From Clostridia bacterium (GTDB taxonomy: Bacteria > Bacillota > Clostridia > UMGS1810): DNA of 33,822 nucleotides. The position numbers were made by a program, and so were the translations under genes. Shown here piece by piece: positions 24,982 to 33,595 of this stretch. Location of the stretch: assembly GCA_017481205.1 (NCBI GenBank), contig JAFUPN010000012.1, positions 1 to 33,822 of the forward strand, read 5' to 3'. The notes under the pieces were generated by a model. It had not been told where the DNA came from, made no database searches, and was given only the letters and a program-made list of their open reading frames with translations. The first letter of the stretch is position 1. Every line of letters starts with the position of its first letter.

Positions 24982-25597
24982 TGTGGCACTGCCAAAGGGC
25001 AGACTTGGTGAAAAGGTATATGCCATGTTTGAAAAGGCAGGCTTTGAATGTCCCTCAATCAAGGAGAACAACAGAAAGCTTATTTTTGAAAATCCGGAGA
25101 AAAATGTGCGCTACTTCTGGGTAAAGCCCTCTGATGTTGCCATTTATGTAGAGCGTGGCGCGGCGGATATCGGTGTTGCCGGAAAGGATATTCTGCTTGA
25201 ATACGAGCCTGATGTATACGAGCTTATGGATTTGGATATAGGTAAATGCCGTATGGCGGTTGCCGCTAAAAAGGATTTCCGCGACAATCCTCAGAGAACA
25301 CTCCGTGTTGCCACCAAGTTTACAAACATCACAAAGAATTATTATTCCTCCCTGGGAAGAGATATAGATATTATTCACCTCAACGGTTCTATAGAGATTG
25401 CGCCTATTCTCGGGCTTTCCGACGTTATTGTGGATATAGTGGAGACAGGCACCACACTTAAGGAAAACAATCTTGATGTGGTGGAGACCATAGTTCCCAT
25501 CAGCGCAAGGCTTATTGCCAACAAATCTGCCTATAAGTTTAAGGGTGACTTAGTGGAAGCGGTTGTAAACGGTTTTAATATAGCTGAAAGAGAATAA
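24965..25597 (+). CDS. hisG: ATP phosphoribosyltransferase catalytic subunit HisG (short form)
   Basis: A 210-aa short-form enzyme for the first histidine step, condensing ATP and PRPP. It lacks the C-terminal regulatory domain of the long form, so it depends on HisZ. MLNVALPKGRLGEKV at the start and DIVDIVETGTTLKENNL near the PRPP site are typical. Start is either TTG 24965, with GAGGGG 9 bases upstream, or ATG 24974; the first is better placed. The C-terminus IAERE and stop is encoded by 21 bases that match, with one change, the C-terminus of hisD and lie in a small inverted repeat. Confidence 0.95.
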   Translation: MKTMLNVALPKGRLGEKVYAMFEKAGFECPSIKENNRKLIFENPEKNVRYFWVKPSDVAIYVERGAADIGVAGKDILLEYEPDVYELMDLDIGKCRMAVAAKKDFRDNPQRTLRVATKFTNITKNYYSSLGRDIDIIHLNGSIEIAPILGLSDVIVDIVETGTTLKENNLDVVETIVPISARLIANKSAYKFKGDLVEAVVNGFNIAERE

Positions 25598-25625
25598 TCC
25601 TGACATTATTATTAATGTTCGGCTA
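25581..25625. repeat. Short inverted repeat at the hisG 3' end
   Basis: TAGCTGAA (25581-25588) and TTCGGCTA (25618-25625) pair with one G-T mismatch, and a perfect ACATTA-TTAT-TAATGT hairpin lies between (25603-25618). The left arm and following bases match the left arm of the repeat at 26921, suggesting a remnant of the same element or an earlier form of the hairpin. Confidence 0.5.
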
Positions 25626-25656
25626 AAACAAAAACAGATAAAAAGGATGTTATCTT

Positions 25657-26937
25657 ATGATAAAAATTTTAAAATACGGTCAGGTGGAAAACAAGGACAT
25701 TTTTGCCCGTGTTGAACCCAAGGTTGATGTAGAACAGATTGTAGCGGATATCATTGCCGATGTAAGAGAAAACGGCGATGCCGCACTGTATAAATACTGT
25801 GAAAAATTTGACGGAGCGCATCTTGACTCTCTGCAGGTAACTGCCGAAGAAATATCTGAGGCAATGGAGCAGGTTGAGCCGAGATTTATCGAAGTGCTCA
25901 AAAAAGCTGCGGCAAATATCCGCAAGTTCCATCAGAAGCAGGTACGCAGCAGCTTTATTATAAACGACGAAAACGGCATTGTGACAGGTCAGAAGGTTAT
26001 CCCTGTAGACAGAGCGGGTCTTTATGTGCCCGGTGGTACGGCGGCATATCCCTCTACAGTGCTTATGGACTCAATCCCTGCCAAGATTGCCGGCTGTCCT
26101 CAGGTGGTTATGGTTACCCCTCCCGGACGTGACGGCAAGGTAAACCCGGTTATTCTTGCGGCAGCACACATTGCAGGTGTAGACAAGATATTCAAGCTTG
26201 GCGGTGCTCAGGCTATTGCAGCACTTGCCTACGGTACAGAGTCTGTACCCAAGGTTGACAAGATAGTTGGTCCCGGTAATGCCTTTGTTGCAGAGGCAAA
26301 GAAACAGGTTTTCGGCGTTGTGTCCATAGATATGATTGCGGGTCCCAGTGAAATTCTTATTGTAGCCGACGGCACCTGCAATCCCAAGTATGTTGCGGCA
26401 GACCTTCTCTCTCAGGCGGAGCATGATAAGCTTGCCAGTGCAGTGCTTGTTACCGATTCTCAGGAGCTTGCAGACGGTGTATCGGTAGAGCTGGAGCGCC
26501 AGATTCCTCTTCTTGAGCGCTGTGAGATTGCCAGAGAGTCTATTGATAACAACGGCAAAATTATTGTTGCAGATAGCCTCAGCGCTGCCATTGAGATTGC
26601 CAATGAGATTGCACCGGAGCATCTTGAGCTTTGTGTAGATAATCCATTTGACTATCTTGATTCAATCCGCCATGCGGGCTCAATCTTCATGGGCAAAAAC
26701 TGCCCCGAGGCGCTGGGCGATTATATGGCAGGGCCCAATCACACCTTGCCCACCAGCGGCACGGCAAAATTCTCAAGCCCTCTGTCGGTAGATGATTTTG
26801 TCAAGAAAACCCAGTATACCTATTATACAAAGGATGCACTCAGCAGAGTGGCAAGAGATGTAGAATATTTTGCGACCAAAGAAGGTCTTACGGCACATGC
26901 CAAAAGCGCCGTAATACGTATAGCCGAAAGAGAATAA
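25657..26937 (+). CDS. hisD: Histidinol dehydrogenase
   Basis: A 426-aa zinc enzyme oxidising histidinol twice with NAD to histidine, the last two steps. Family landmarks: the VDRAGLYVPGG and VTPPGRDGKVNP blocks, KIVGPGNAFVAEAKKQVFG, GPSEILIVAD, LLSQAEHDKLASAVLVT (zinc-ligand region) and GPNHTLPTSGTA. Length is usual. AAAAGGA precedes ATG 25657. Its last four residues (AERE) and stop codon lie inside the 25-bp left arm of repeat copy D, which begins at 26921. Confidence 0.97.
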   Translation: MIKILKYGQVENKDIFARVEPKVDVEQIVADIIADVRENGDAALYKYCEKFDGAHLDSLQVTAEEISEAMEQVEPRFIEVLKKAAANIRKFHQKQVRSSFIINDENGIVTGQKVIPVDRAGLYVPGGTAAYPSTVLMDSIPAKIAGCPQVVMVTPPGRDGKVNPVILAAAHIAGVDKIFKLGGAQAIAALAYGTESVPKVDKIVGPGNAFVAEAKKQVFGVVSIDMIAGPSEILIVADGTCNPKYVAADLLSQAEHDKLASAVLVTDSQELADGVSVELERQIPLLERCEIARESIDNNGKIIVADSLSAAIEIANEIAPEHLELCVDNPFDYLDSIRHAGSIFMGKNCPEALGDYMAGPNHTLPTSGTAKFSSPLSVDDFVKKTQYTYYTKDALSRVARDVEYFATKEGLTAHAKSAVIRIAERE

Positions 26938-27196
26938 TCCGAACCCGCCTTAAACAGCGCAATTTCGGCATCTTTCGGTTTGTCATCTTCGCAAGGAGTC
27001 AGCCTTGCTTCATCTTCTGCACCAAAATCTATCTGAAATTTCATCTGTTTAAGGTCAGAGAATTTTCAAAGTGAGGATTTTTGGTTGCGCAAGGCAAAAA
27101 CGCAGGTAATCCTTGGCGGATTACCGAGTATTTTAACGTAGCGAAAGCGAAAATCCTCCTTTGAAAATCGTGGTTCGGATTATTTTCTTTCGGCTA
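26921..27196. repeat. MITE-like repeat, copy D, between hisD and hisC
   Basis: The 25-bp ends (26921-26945 and 27172-27196) are inverted copies with one mismatch, beginning TAGCCGAAAGAGAATAATCC. The interior from about 26940 to 27110 is a close inverted match to copy B (blocks such as TCGGTTTGTCATCTTCGCAA, TTTCATCTGTTTAAGGTCAG and TTTTGGTTGCGCAAGGCAAA). The right third is of a different subtype (GCGAAAGCGAAAATCCTCC). The element fills the only large gap in the his operon. Its interior holds an 73-codon reverse ORF that is just repeat sequence. Confidence 0.88.
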
Positions 27197-27216
27197 AGTG
27201 AAAGTGAGTGATAAAT

Positions 27217-28278
27217 TTGAGCAGATTTTTCAGCAGTAAATACAATTCCCTTGAGCCATATACTCCGGGCGAACAGCCCAAGGATGTTCAGTATGTGAAG
27301 CTCAATACAAACGAATCCCCCTTTGCTCCGTCACCGAGAGCGGTTGAATATGCGGCAAAGGCGGCGCAAAGCCTGCAGCTTTATCCTGACCCTGAGTGCA
27401 GAGAGCTTACTCAAAGGATAGCCGATTATCTGGGACTGGATTTTGACCAGGTGCTTGTGACAAACGGCTCTGATGAAATACTGAATTTTGCATTTATGGC
27501 ATTCTGCGACGAAGACCATCCCGCAGTATTTCCCGATATAAGCTACGGCTTTTATCCCGTTTTTGCACAGCTTAACGGTATTCCGTATACCGAGCTGCCT
27601 TTGAGGGATGATTTTACTATTGATGCGGATGAATACTGCGGCATCGGCAAGACAATCATTATTGCCAATCCAAATGCTCCCACAGGTATAGCACTTTCAA
27701 CGGATGAGATTGAAAAAATAGTTAAATCCAATCCCGACAGCGTTGTTGTAGTGGATGAAGCCTATGTGGATTTCGGCGGCGAAAGCTGTATAAAGCTTAT
27801 AAATAAATATGACAATCTTTTGGTAACACAGACATTTTCCAAATCCAGATCCATGGCAGGAGCCCGTCTTGGTTTCGGAGCCGGCAGCAAGGAGCTTATC
27901 CGCGACCTTAACACCATAAAATATTCTACCAATCCATACAATATCAACAAAATGACAATGGCGGCTGGATTAGGTGTTATGGAGGATGAGGAGTATACGC
28001 AAAAAAACTGCCGTACCATTATCGAAAACAGAGAATGGACGGAGGAACAGCTCCGCAGCCTGGGCTTTGAGACAACTGTTTCAAAGACAAACTTTGTGTT
28101 TGCAAAGCATTCGGAGATAAGCGGAGAGAAGATATATACATATCTTAAGGAAAACGGTGTTCTTGTGCGTCATTTTTCCAAAGAGCGCATATGCGAGTAC
28201 AACCGTATCACTGTGGGAACACGTGAACAAATGGAGATTTTTATAGACAAGATAAAACTTTTGTTGGAGGAAAACTGA
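27217..28278 (+). CDS. hisC: Histidinol-phosphate aminotransferase
   Basis: A 353-aa PLP enzyme of fold type I converting imidazole-acetol phosphate to histidinol phosphate. The opening SRFFSSKYNSLEPYTPGEQP, the LNTNESPFAPSP substrate loop, NPNAPTG, VVDEAYVDF and the PLP lysine in QTFSKSRSMAGARLGFG (K209) are all present. TTG 27217 is chosen because family members begin MSRFF and AAAGTGAG is spaced 8 bases before it; in-frame GTG 27208 is an alternative. The gene starts only 20 bases after the end of repeat copy D, and its ribosome binding site is weaker than those of its neighbours. hisB follows by 1 base. Confidence 0.96.
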   Translation: MSRFFSSKYNSLEPYTPGEQPKDVQYVKLNTNESPFAPSPRAVEYAAKAAQSLQLYPDPECRELTQRIADYLGLDFDQVLVTNGSDEILNFAFMAFCDEDHPAVFPDISYGFYPVFAQLNGIPYTELPLRDDFTIDADEYCGIGKTIIIANPNAPTGIALSTDEIEKIVKSNPDSVVVVDEAYVDFGGESCIKLINKYDNLLVTQTFSKSRSMAGARLGFGAGSKELIRDLNTIKYSTNPYNINKMTMAAGLGVMEDEEYTQKNCRTIIENREWTEEQLRSLGFETTVSKTNFVFAKHSEISGEKIYTYLKENGVLVRHFSKERICEYNRITVGTREQMEIFIDKIKLLLEEN

Positions 28279-28279
28279 C

Positions 28280-28867
28280 ATGAGAGTTGCTCAGATAGAT
28301 AGAAAAACTGCAGAAACAGACATTTGTCTCAAAATAAATATAGACGGAAAGGGCGAGTCAAAAATCGCTACAGGCTGCGGCTTTCTCGATCATATGCTTG
28401 TGCTCTTTGCTAAGCACGGACGCTTTGACCTTGAGGTGAGCTGCAAGGGCGATATTGAGGTTGACTACCACCACACTGCCGAGGATATAGGCATTTGCCT
28501 CGGCAAGGCGTTTGCTCAGGCTCTCGGTGACAAAAAGGGTATAGTGCGCTACGGCAGCATGATTCTCCCTATGCACGAAAGCCTTATCCTCAGTGCGGTT
28601 GATTTTTCGGGAAGAAGCTTTCTTGCCTTCGGACTGGAAATCCCCGCGTCAAAAGTGGGAGATTTTGATACCGAGCTGGTGGAGGAATTCTGGCTTGCTT
28701 TTGTCAGGAGCGCAGAGTGTAATCTGCATATAAAGCAGCTTGCAGGAACAAATTCACATCACATTATCGAAGGAGCATTCAAATCCGTTGCACGCAGCTT
28801 TAAGCAGGCGGTTGCCATAGATGCGGATTTTGCAGATGAAATACCTTCCACAAAAGGAGTACTTTAA
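28280..28867 (+). CDS. hisB: Imidazoleglycerol-phosphate dehydratase
   Basis: A 195-aa monofunctional dehydratase (no fused phosphatase). Two manganese-binding motifs are intact: DYHHTAEDIG (H64, H65, E68) and GTNSHHIIEG (H160, H161). The N-terminal GFLDHML motif is also standard. Start ATG 28280 lies 1 base after the hisC stop, with GGAGG inside the hisC end. The stop shares a base with the hisH start (TAATG). Confidence 0.97.
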   Translation: MRVAQIDRKTAETDICLKINIDGKGESKIATGCGFLDHMLVLFAKHGRFDLEVSCKGDIEVDYHHTAEDIGICLGKAFAQALGDKKGIVRYGSMILPMHESLILSAVDFSGRSFLAFGLEIPASKVGDFDTELVEEFWLAFVRSAECNLHIKQLAGTNSHHIIEGAFKSVARSFKQAVAIDADFADEIPSTKGVL

Positions 28868-29475
28868 TGGTAGCAATAGTAGATTACGGGGTGGGAAATC
28901 TTTTTTCACTCAAGAGCTCACTGGAAGCAATTGGCGCCTCTGCCTTTGTGACAAGTGATGAAAAAGAAATAAAAAATGCTGATAAAATCATTCTTCCGGG
29001 AGTGGGCGCATTTGGCGATGCGGCAGAGAAGCTGCGCTCAAGCGGTCTTGGCGAGGTTGTTGTGTCTGAGGCAAAAAAGGGTAAGCCTATTATGGGCATA
29101 TGTCTCGGTATGCAGCTGCTTTTTGACAAAAGCTATGAATACGGCGAGCATGAGGGTCTCGGGCTCATAAGGGGCGAGATACGTCCCATATCCGAGGTTA
29201 TTGCCAATGACCTCAAAATTCCTCACATCGGCTGGAATGCCCTTGATTTTGTGGGGGAGAAAAGCAGGATTTTTAAGTATATAAGCAACGGAGATTTTGT
29301 ATACTTCGTTCATTCATACTACGGTGCACAATGTGATGATGTCATAGCTACGTCGGAATACAGCGCACCTCTCACTGCGGCTGTTGAAAGCGGCAATGTT
29401 TTCGGTTGTCAGTTCCATCCGGAAAAAAGCGGAAATGTCGGTCTTAACATTCTCAGAGCTTTTTGTGAGCTATAA
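28867..29475 (+). CDS. hisH: Imidazole glycerol phosphate synthase, glutaminase subunit HisH
   Basis: A 202-aa class I glutamine amidotransferase supplying ammonia to HisF. The catalytic triad is visible: C79 (GICLGMQLLF), H184 and E186 (CQFHPEKS). The opening IVDYGVGNLFSLKSSLE and the oxyanion-strand LPGVGAFGDA are typical. ATG 28867 overlaps the hisB stop by one base. hisA follows after 21 bases. Confidence 0.97.
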   Translation: MVAIVDYGVGNLFSLKSSLEAIGASAFVTSDEKEIKNADKIILPGVGAFGDAAEKLRSSGLGEVVVSEAKKGKPIMGICLGMQLLFDKSYEYGEHEGLGLIRGEIRPISEVIANDLKIPHIGWNALDFVGEKSRIFKYISNGDFVYFVHSYYGAQCDDVIATSEYSAPLTAAVESGNVFGCQFHPEKSGNVGLNILRAFCEL

Positions 29476-29496
29476 ATTTGAAAGGATATAGAAAAA

Positions 29497-30210
29497 ATGC
29501 ATATTTTTCCCGCAATAGATTTGTTTGACGGCAAGGCGGTTCGTCTGCTTAAGGGTGATTACAACCAAATGACCGTATACAGCGACAATCCTGCAGAGTT
29601 TGCCCTTGATTTTGAAAAACAGGGGGCTAAGTACCTTCACTTGGTAGACCTTGAGGACGCCAAGGACGGCACCACACCAAATATAGATACCGTGGCGCAG
29701 ATTGTTTCAAAAACCTCTCTGTTTACCGAAATTGGCGGCGGTATCCGCTCTATGGAGGTTATAGACAAATATATGTCCATAGGTGTTGACAGAGTTATAC
29801 TTGGCACTGCCGCAGTAAATGACAGCGAATTTCTTAAAAAAGCAATCGAGAAATACGGCGATAAAATCGCTGTTGGTGTAGACATTAAGGACGGCTATGT
29901 TGCAGTAAAGGGCTGGACAGAAAAATCCGAATACAACTGCTTTGACTTCTGCTCCAAAATGCAGGATATGGGTGTAAAAACTCTTATCTGCACCGATATT
30001 TCCAAGGACGGCGCAATGCAGGGCACCAACCATGAGCTGTACAAGGAGCTGAGTGAAAAATTTTCCATGGATATAACTGCATCCGGCGGTGTATCTTCGA
30101 TGGATGATGTAAAAAGACTTGCAAAGCTTGGTATTTACGGCGCAATAATAGGTAAGGCATATTATACCGGTGCCATATCCATAAAGGAAGCAATTGAGGT
30201 GGCAAAATGA
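29497..30210 (+). CDS. hisA: ProFAR isomerase HisA
   Basis: A 237-aa TIM-barrel enzyme isomerising the aminoaldose ProFAR to the aminoketose PRFAR. Catalytic D8 is in FPAIDLFDGKAVRL, with a second Asp in AVGVDIKDGYVAVKGW. Phosphate-binding loops IGGGIR and TASGGVSSMDDV are present. AAAGGA stands before ATG 29497. It overlaps hisF by 4 bases (ATGA), giving coupled translation. Confidence 0.97.
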   Translation: MHIFPAIDLFDGKAVRLLKGDYNQMTVYSDNPAEFALDFEKQGAKYLHLVDLEDAKDGTTPNIDTVAQIVSKTSLFTEIGGGIRSMEVIDKYMSIGVDRVILGTAAVNDSEFLKKAIEKYGDKIAVGVDIKDGYVAVKGWTEKSEYNCFDFCSKMQDMGVKTLICTDISKDGAMQGTNHELYKELSEKFSMDITASGGVSSMDDVKRLAKLGIYGAIIGKAYYTGAISIKEAIEVAK

Positions 30211-30965
30211 TTACAAAAAGAATTATTCCCTGTCTTGATGTAAAAAACGGCAGGGTTGTAAAGGGTGTAAATTTTCTCGGGCTTTCGGATGTATCATCAC
30301 CGGTAGAGCTTGCAAAATTTTACAGCGACAACGGAGCCGATGAACTTGTGTTTTATGATATCACAGCCTCGGCAGAGGGCAGAGCCCTTTTTACAGACAT
30401 ACTCTGTGAGGTTGCAAGAACAATTTTTATTCCCCTGACCGTAGGCGGCGGTATAAATACTGTTGATGATTTTGACCGGGTGCTCAAATGCGGTGCCGAT
30501 AAAGTTAGTGTTAATTCGGGCGCTATCAGAAATCCAGATCTCATATATCAGGCGGCAAAGCTTTACGGCGACCAGTGTGTTGTTATCTCTGCCGATGTAA
30601 AGCGGGTTGATGGTGTTTTCAGAGTTTTTGCCAAGGGCGGCAGAGAAAACACCGGTATGGAGGCAATTGAGTGGATAAAGCGCTGTGTAAATAACGGAGC
30701 CGGCGAGGTTGTGCTCAATTCTATTGATACCGACGGCGTAAAGGGCGGCTTTGACCTTGAGATGCTTGATGCTGTGTGCAATGCGGTCAATGTGCCTGTT
30801 ATTGCCTCAGGCGGCGCAGGCTGCAAGGAGGATTTTGTAACTCTGTTTAAAACACTCCCCAAAGTAGATGCCGGTCTTGCGGCTTCTATATTCCATTTTG
30901 GTGAGGTAAGCATAAGCGATTTGAAGGATACTCTTGCAAATAATAATATTCCCGTAAGAAGATGA
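30207..30965 (+). CDS. hisF: Imidazole glycerol phosphate synthase, cyclase subunit HisF
   Basis: A 252-aa TIM-barrel cyclase taking ammonia from HisH and PRFAR to give imidazole-glycerol phosphate and AICAR. D11 is in [17 protein letters not shown]; the second catalytic Asp lies in [12 protein letters not shown]. Phosphate loops TVGGGI and [12 protein letters not shown] are standard. Start overlaps hisA by 4 bases. Confidence 0.97.
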   Translation: MITKRIIPCLDVKNGRVVKGVNFLGLSDVSSPVELAKFYSDNGADELVFYDITASAEGRALFTDILCEVARTIFIPLTVGGGINTVDDFDRVLKCGADKVSVNSGAIRNPDLIYQAAKLYGDQCVVISADVKRVDGVFRVFAKGGRENTGMEAIEWIKRCVNNGAGEVVLNSIDTDGVKGGFDLEMLDAVCNAVNVPVIASGGAGCKEDFVTLFKTLPKVDAGLAASIFHFGEVSISDLKDTLANNNIPVRR

Positions 30966-30979
30966 AAGGACGAAAAACA

Positions 30980-31630
30980 ATGATAAATATTGATAATCTT
31001 AAATTTGATGAAAACGGTCTTATCCCTGCGGTTGTGGTGGATTCCATAACAAAAAAGGTGCTCACCGTTGCATATATGAACAGAGAGAGCCTTGAAATAT
31101 CTATGGAAAAGGGTCTCACATGCTTCTGGAGCCGCTCCAGAAATGAATTGTGGCTCAAGGGCGAAACCAGCGGCAACTACCAGCATATTGTGTCAATAAC
31201 TGCAGATTGTGATATGGATGCTCTTACCGTGGTTGTTGAGAAGGAGGGTCCCGCTTGTCATCTGGGCACAGACTCCTGCTTTGAAAACACTCTCTGGGAG
31301 AGCGACGAGCGCCATGAATTTTCTCTTGAGGCTCTTATGAAGCTTATCGAAGGCAGAAAGACAGATAAGAAGGAAGGCTCCTATACCACATATCTTTTTG
31401 AAAAGGGTATTGATAAAATTCTCAAAAAAGTGGGAGAGGAGAGCACCGAGGTTATCATTGCCGCAAAGGCCGATGACAAAAAGGAGACTGTATATGAGAT
31501 TGCAGACCTTGCATATCATGTTATGGTGCTTATGATAGAGATGGGCATATCTCTTGAGGATATCCACCGCGAGCTGGCATCACGCCATGTAATTGACCAT
31601 AAAATCAAGCAGGAGAAAATGACAGAATGA
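30980..31630 (+). CDS. hisI: Bifunctional PR-AMP cyclohydrolase / PR-ATP pyrophosphatase
   Basis: A 216-aa HisIE fusion for steps two and three. The N-terminal HisI domain (to about 105) has [19 protein letters not shown] and metal ligands in [21 protein letters not shown]. The C-terminal HisE domain (about 118-210) is an all-helical MazG-like pyrophosphatase with [15 protein letters not shown] and [13 protein letters not shown] 30980 with AAAGGA 9 bases upstream is preferred to the ATG at 30962 that overlaps the hisF stop. It overlaps hisK by 4 bases. Confidence 0.96.
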   Translation: MINIDNLKFDENGLIPAVVVDSITKKVLTVAYMNRESLEISMEKGLTCFWSRSRNELWLKGETSGNYQHIVSITADCDMDALTVVVEKEGPACHLGTDSCFENTLWESDERHEFSLEALMKLIEGRKTDKKEGSYTTYLFEKGIDKILKKVGEESTEVIIAAKADDKKETVYEIADLAYHVMVLMIEMGISLEDIHRELASRHVIDHKIKQEKMTE

Positions 31631-32400
31631 TTACTTGTGATTACCATGTGCACACCACCTACTGCGACGGAAAAAGCACTCCGGAGGAGGTTGTAAAATC
31701 TGCCATTGCAAAGGGTATGACCGAAATCGGCTTTTCAGGACATTCCTACACTTTTTTTGACGAGAGTTACTGCATGACTAAAGAAGGAACACAGCAGTAT
31801 ATTGCAGAAATATCTGCTCTTAAAGAAAAATATGCAGATAAAATACAAATACTCTGTGGCATTGAACAGGATTATTTTGCCGGTGAAGCAGCAGAGTCCT
31901 ACGACTATGTTATAGGCTCTGTTCACTATGTAAAGGTGGGAGATGAATACTTTTCTGTAGATCATACCAAGGATATTTTCATTGATATTTCAAAAAAATG
32001 CTTTGGCGGTGATTATTACAGCTTTGCGGAAAGTTATTATGAATCTGTCGGTAACCTTGCTTCCGTTCATCCTGATATTATAGGTCATTTTGACCTTATA
32101 ACCAAGTTCAATGAGAATGGTACATTCTTTGACGAAAGCCATCCCAGGTATATCACGGCATGGAAGGCAGCTGTTGACAAGCTGCTGTCCCATAATATTC
32201 CTTTTGAGATAAATACAGGTGCAATTTCCAGAGGGTATCGCATATCGCCCTATCCCTCTGATGATATACTCAGCTATATCAGCTCAAAGGGCGGCAGATT
32301 TATTCTTGCAAGTGATAGCCACAGTGCCGATAATTTGCTTTTTGGATTTGATAAAATAGAAGAAAAAATCAAATCCTGCAATATTTTGAAAAATATATGA
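31627..32400 (+). CDS. hisK: Histidinol-phosphatase, PHP family
   Basis: A 257-aa PHP-domain phosphatase removing phosphate from histidinol phosphate, the step not covered by HisB here. Metal-binding residues begin with [11 protein letters not shown] (H7, H9) and continue with [29 protein letters not shown] and [11 protein letters not shown], the usual order for this family. It overlaps hisIE by 4 bases and is the last gene of the operon, followed by a terminator. It completes the pathway in one transcript. Confidence 0.95.
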   Translation: MITCDYHVHTTYCDGKSTPEEVVKSAIAKGMTEIGFSGHSYTFFDESYCMTKEGTQQYIAEISALKEKYADKIQILCGIEQDYFAGEAAESYDYVIGSVHYVKVGDEYFSVDHTKDIFIDISKKCFGGDYYSFAESYYESVGNLASVHPDIIGHFDLITKFNENGTFFDESHPRYITAWKAAVDKLLSHNIPFEINTGAISRGYRISPYPSDDILSYISSKGGRFILASDSHSADNLLFGFDKIEEKIKSCNILKNI

Positions 32401-32454
32401 AATTCGGTATCTAAACTAAACAGTACACAAGTGCTAATCTTAAATTTACTAAAT

Positions 32455-32501
32455 AAAAATGGCATTGCCTTTGAAAAATATCAAGGGACAATGCCATTTT
32501 T
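32455..32501. terminator. Bidirectional terminator, his operon / thiT
   Basis: The stem AAAAATGGCATTG (from 32455) pairs with CAATGCCATTTTT (to 32501), extended inward by CCTTTGA/TCAAGGG with a small bulge. The T run on each strand fits termination both of the his operon and of the convergent thiT gene, whose stop is at 32505. Confidence 0.9.
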
Positions 32502-32504
32502 AGT

Positions 32505-33146
32505 TTAAACCAAATCAACAATACTATTTGATTTTTCCAGCATCTTATATATAATTGGCGTAATAATTCCGGTAATAATTATTTCCGGTATCATATAAAG
32601 TCCGTTATAAAATACTGAATATATCACGCTGAGAGAAGAGGCGGAAAAGCTTTCCATTATTTTTGCACCGATGGCATAAAAGCCCTCCTGAGTGAAAAAC
32701 CACTCTGCCCATGTGCCAAAGAAGATAGCTCCGGATATTATGTGCATCAGATATCTCAAAAGCAGTGATGTCACAGCGCCTGCAGTAACCGCTGCAGTGT
32801 TATTTTTTATTTTTCCTTTAAATATTCCGCCAAAGCCAAGCACTGTATAGGCAAGTATGTAGTCGATTATACATACCAGTATTGCAGACAGAATATTCAT
32901 CTGACTGTCTCCGGGCATAAAGAATGCCGCCACTGTTTTAAAGCCTGTCACTATTTGCAGGATACTGTATACAAATGCGGAAAACAAGCCCCATTTTGTA
33001 CCGAATATAAAAGCGATAAGCACAACAGGCATCATTGACGCCAAGGTTATGCCTCCTCCAAAAGGCAGCTGAAAGGGCTGTATATATGACAGTACCACAG
33101 CTATGGCAATAAGCATTGCCGATAAAACAATTTTTCTTGATTTCAT
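32505..33146 (-). CDS. thiT: Thiamine ECF transporter S component (ThiT-like)
   Basis: A 213-aa integral membrane protein with about six hydrophobic segments, resembling the substrate-binding S component ThiT (YuaJ) of energy-coupling-factor transporters. Characteristic are GTKWGLFSAFVYSILQ, GTWAEWFF and the C-terminal SVFYNGLYMIPEIIIT, which carry aromatic and acidic residues of the thiamine pocket in known ThiT proteins. GGAGG lies 7-8 bases before ATG 33146. The transporter's ATPase and EcfT subunits are not in this window; S components usually share a remote EcfAAT module. No TPP riboswitch was found upstream, where a palindromic element begins 50 bases from the start codon. Confidence 0.82.
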   Translation of the reverse strand: MKSRKIVLSAMLIAIAVVLSYIQPFQLPFGGGITLASMMPVVLIAFIFGTKWGLFSAFVYSILQIVTGFKTVAAFFMPGDSQMNILSAILVCIIDYILAYTVLGFGGIFKGKIKNNTAAVTAGAVTSLLLRYLMHIISGAIFFGTWAEWFFTQEGFYAIGAKIMESFSASSLSVIYSVFYNGLYMIPEIIITGIITPIIYKMLEKSNSIVDLV

Positions 33147-33199
33147 TTTACATCCTCCAAAAATATAAATTTAAAAGGATATGCCTGCATCCATTGTGT

Positions 33200-33415
33200 T
33201 GTCAGACTGTCGAATAATTCAATTGCCACACAAAAGAGCCATTCAGGGACGGTGGCAGTCAGATGCTTTGCATCCTTTTTGCATGGAAAATCCTGATTTT
33301 CTGTGCAAAAAGCGCCCCGTCCCTACAGAATGGCGAGCAAAATCACGAATTATTCGACAAGCTGACGTCCCCACATCCGTGCGAACAAAATCATTAATTA
33401 TTCGACAGTCTGACA
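33200..33415. repeat. 216-bp cloverleaf-like palindromic element
   Basis: Perfect 20-bp terminal inverted repeats (33200-33219 and 33396-33415; TGTCAGACTGTCGAATAATT). Nested inside are GCCATTC/GAATGGC (33238-33244, 33328-33334), GGGACGG/CCGTCCC (33246-33252, 33317-33323), GATGC/GCATC (33262-33274) and a 17-bp imperfect stem (33276-33292 with 33295-33311). The right end is partly duplicated: 33348-33366 is an imperfect copy of the right arm. The element has no transposase and is probably non-autonomous. It accounts for most of the gene-free stretch 33147-33714. Confidence 0.85.
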
Positions 33416-33441
33416 TCCCAATTCTGCAAGGATGTTAGAGT

Positions 33442-33529
33442 GTGTTTTTTGTGTAGAATTGCTTCATATATTTTCCATACTTGAAAAATTCCACCAGATG
33501 ATGAAAATTTTGCAAGCTACAAAAAACAC
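33442..33529. repeat. Second inverted-repeat segment
   Basis: GTGTTTTTTGT (33442-33452) and ACAAAAAACAC (33519-33529) are exact 11-bp inverted repeats about 66 bases apart, extended by partial pairing (AG..TTGC with GCAA..CT). TTCAT/ATGAA arms lie inside. It may be another small palindromic element or its remnant. Confidence 0.5.
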
Positions 33530-33563
33530 GCCCCAACATTCGGGTAAGGTTCGTAAAACAGTT

Positions 33564-33595
33564 AAAGCCAAGCTGCATCTTACAGCTTGGCTTTT
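33564..33595. terminator. Terminator-like hairpin
   Basis: A perfect 12-bp stem AAAGCCAAGCTG/CAGCTTGGCTTT with a 7-base loop. The plus-strand tail is TTTTAT and the minus-strand tail TTTAAC. It could end a transcript arriving from the right (minus strand) or be part of the repeat cluster. Nothing else recognisable was found in 33596-33714. Confidence 0.55.

Noticed and set aside
26823..27044. A 73-codon minus-strand frame starting MKFQIDFGAEDEA
   Set aside because: It lies mostly in repeat copy D, runs into hisD, and a similar reading appears in copy B only because the DNA is repeated; not a gene.
33209..33215. TGTCGAA in the terminal repeat, matching the Spo0A box
   Set aside because: It is part of the repeat end and recurs with it; there is no sporulation gene next to it, so the match is most likely chance.
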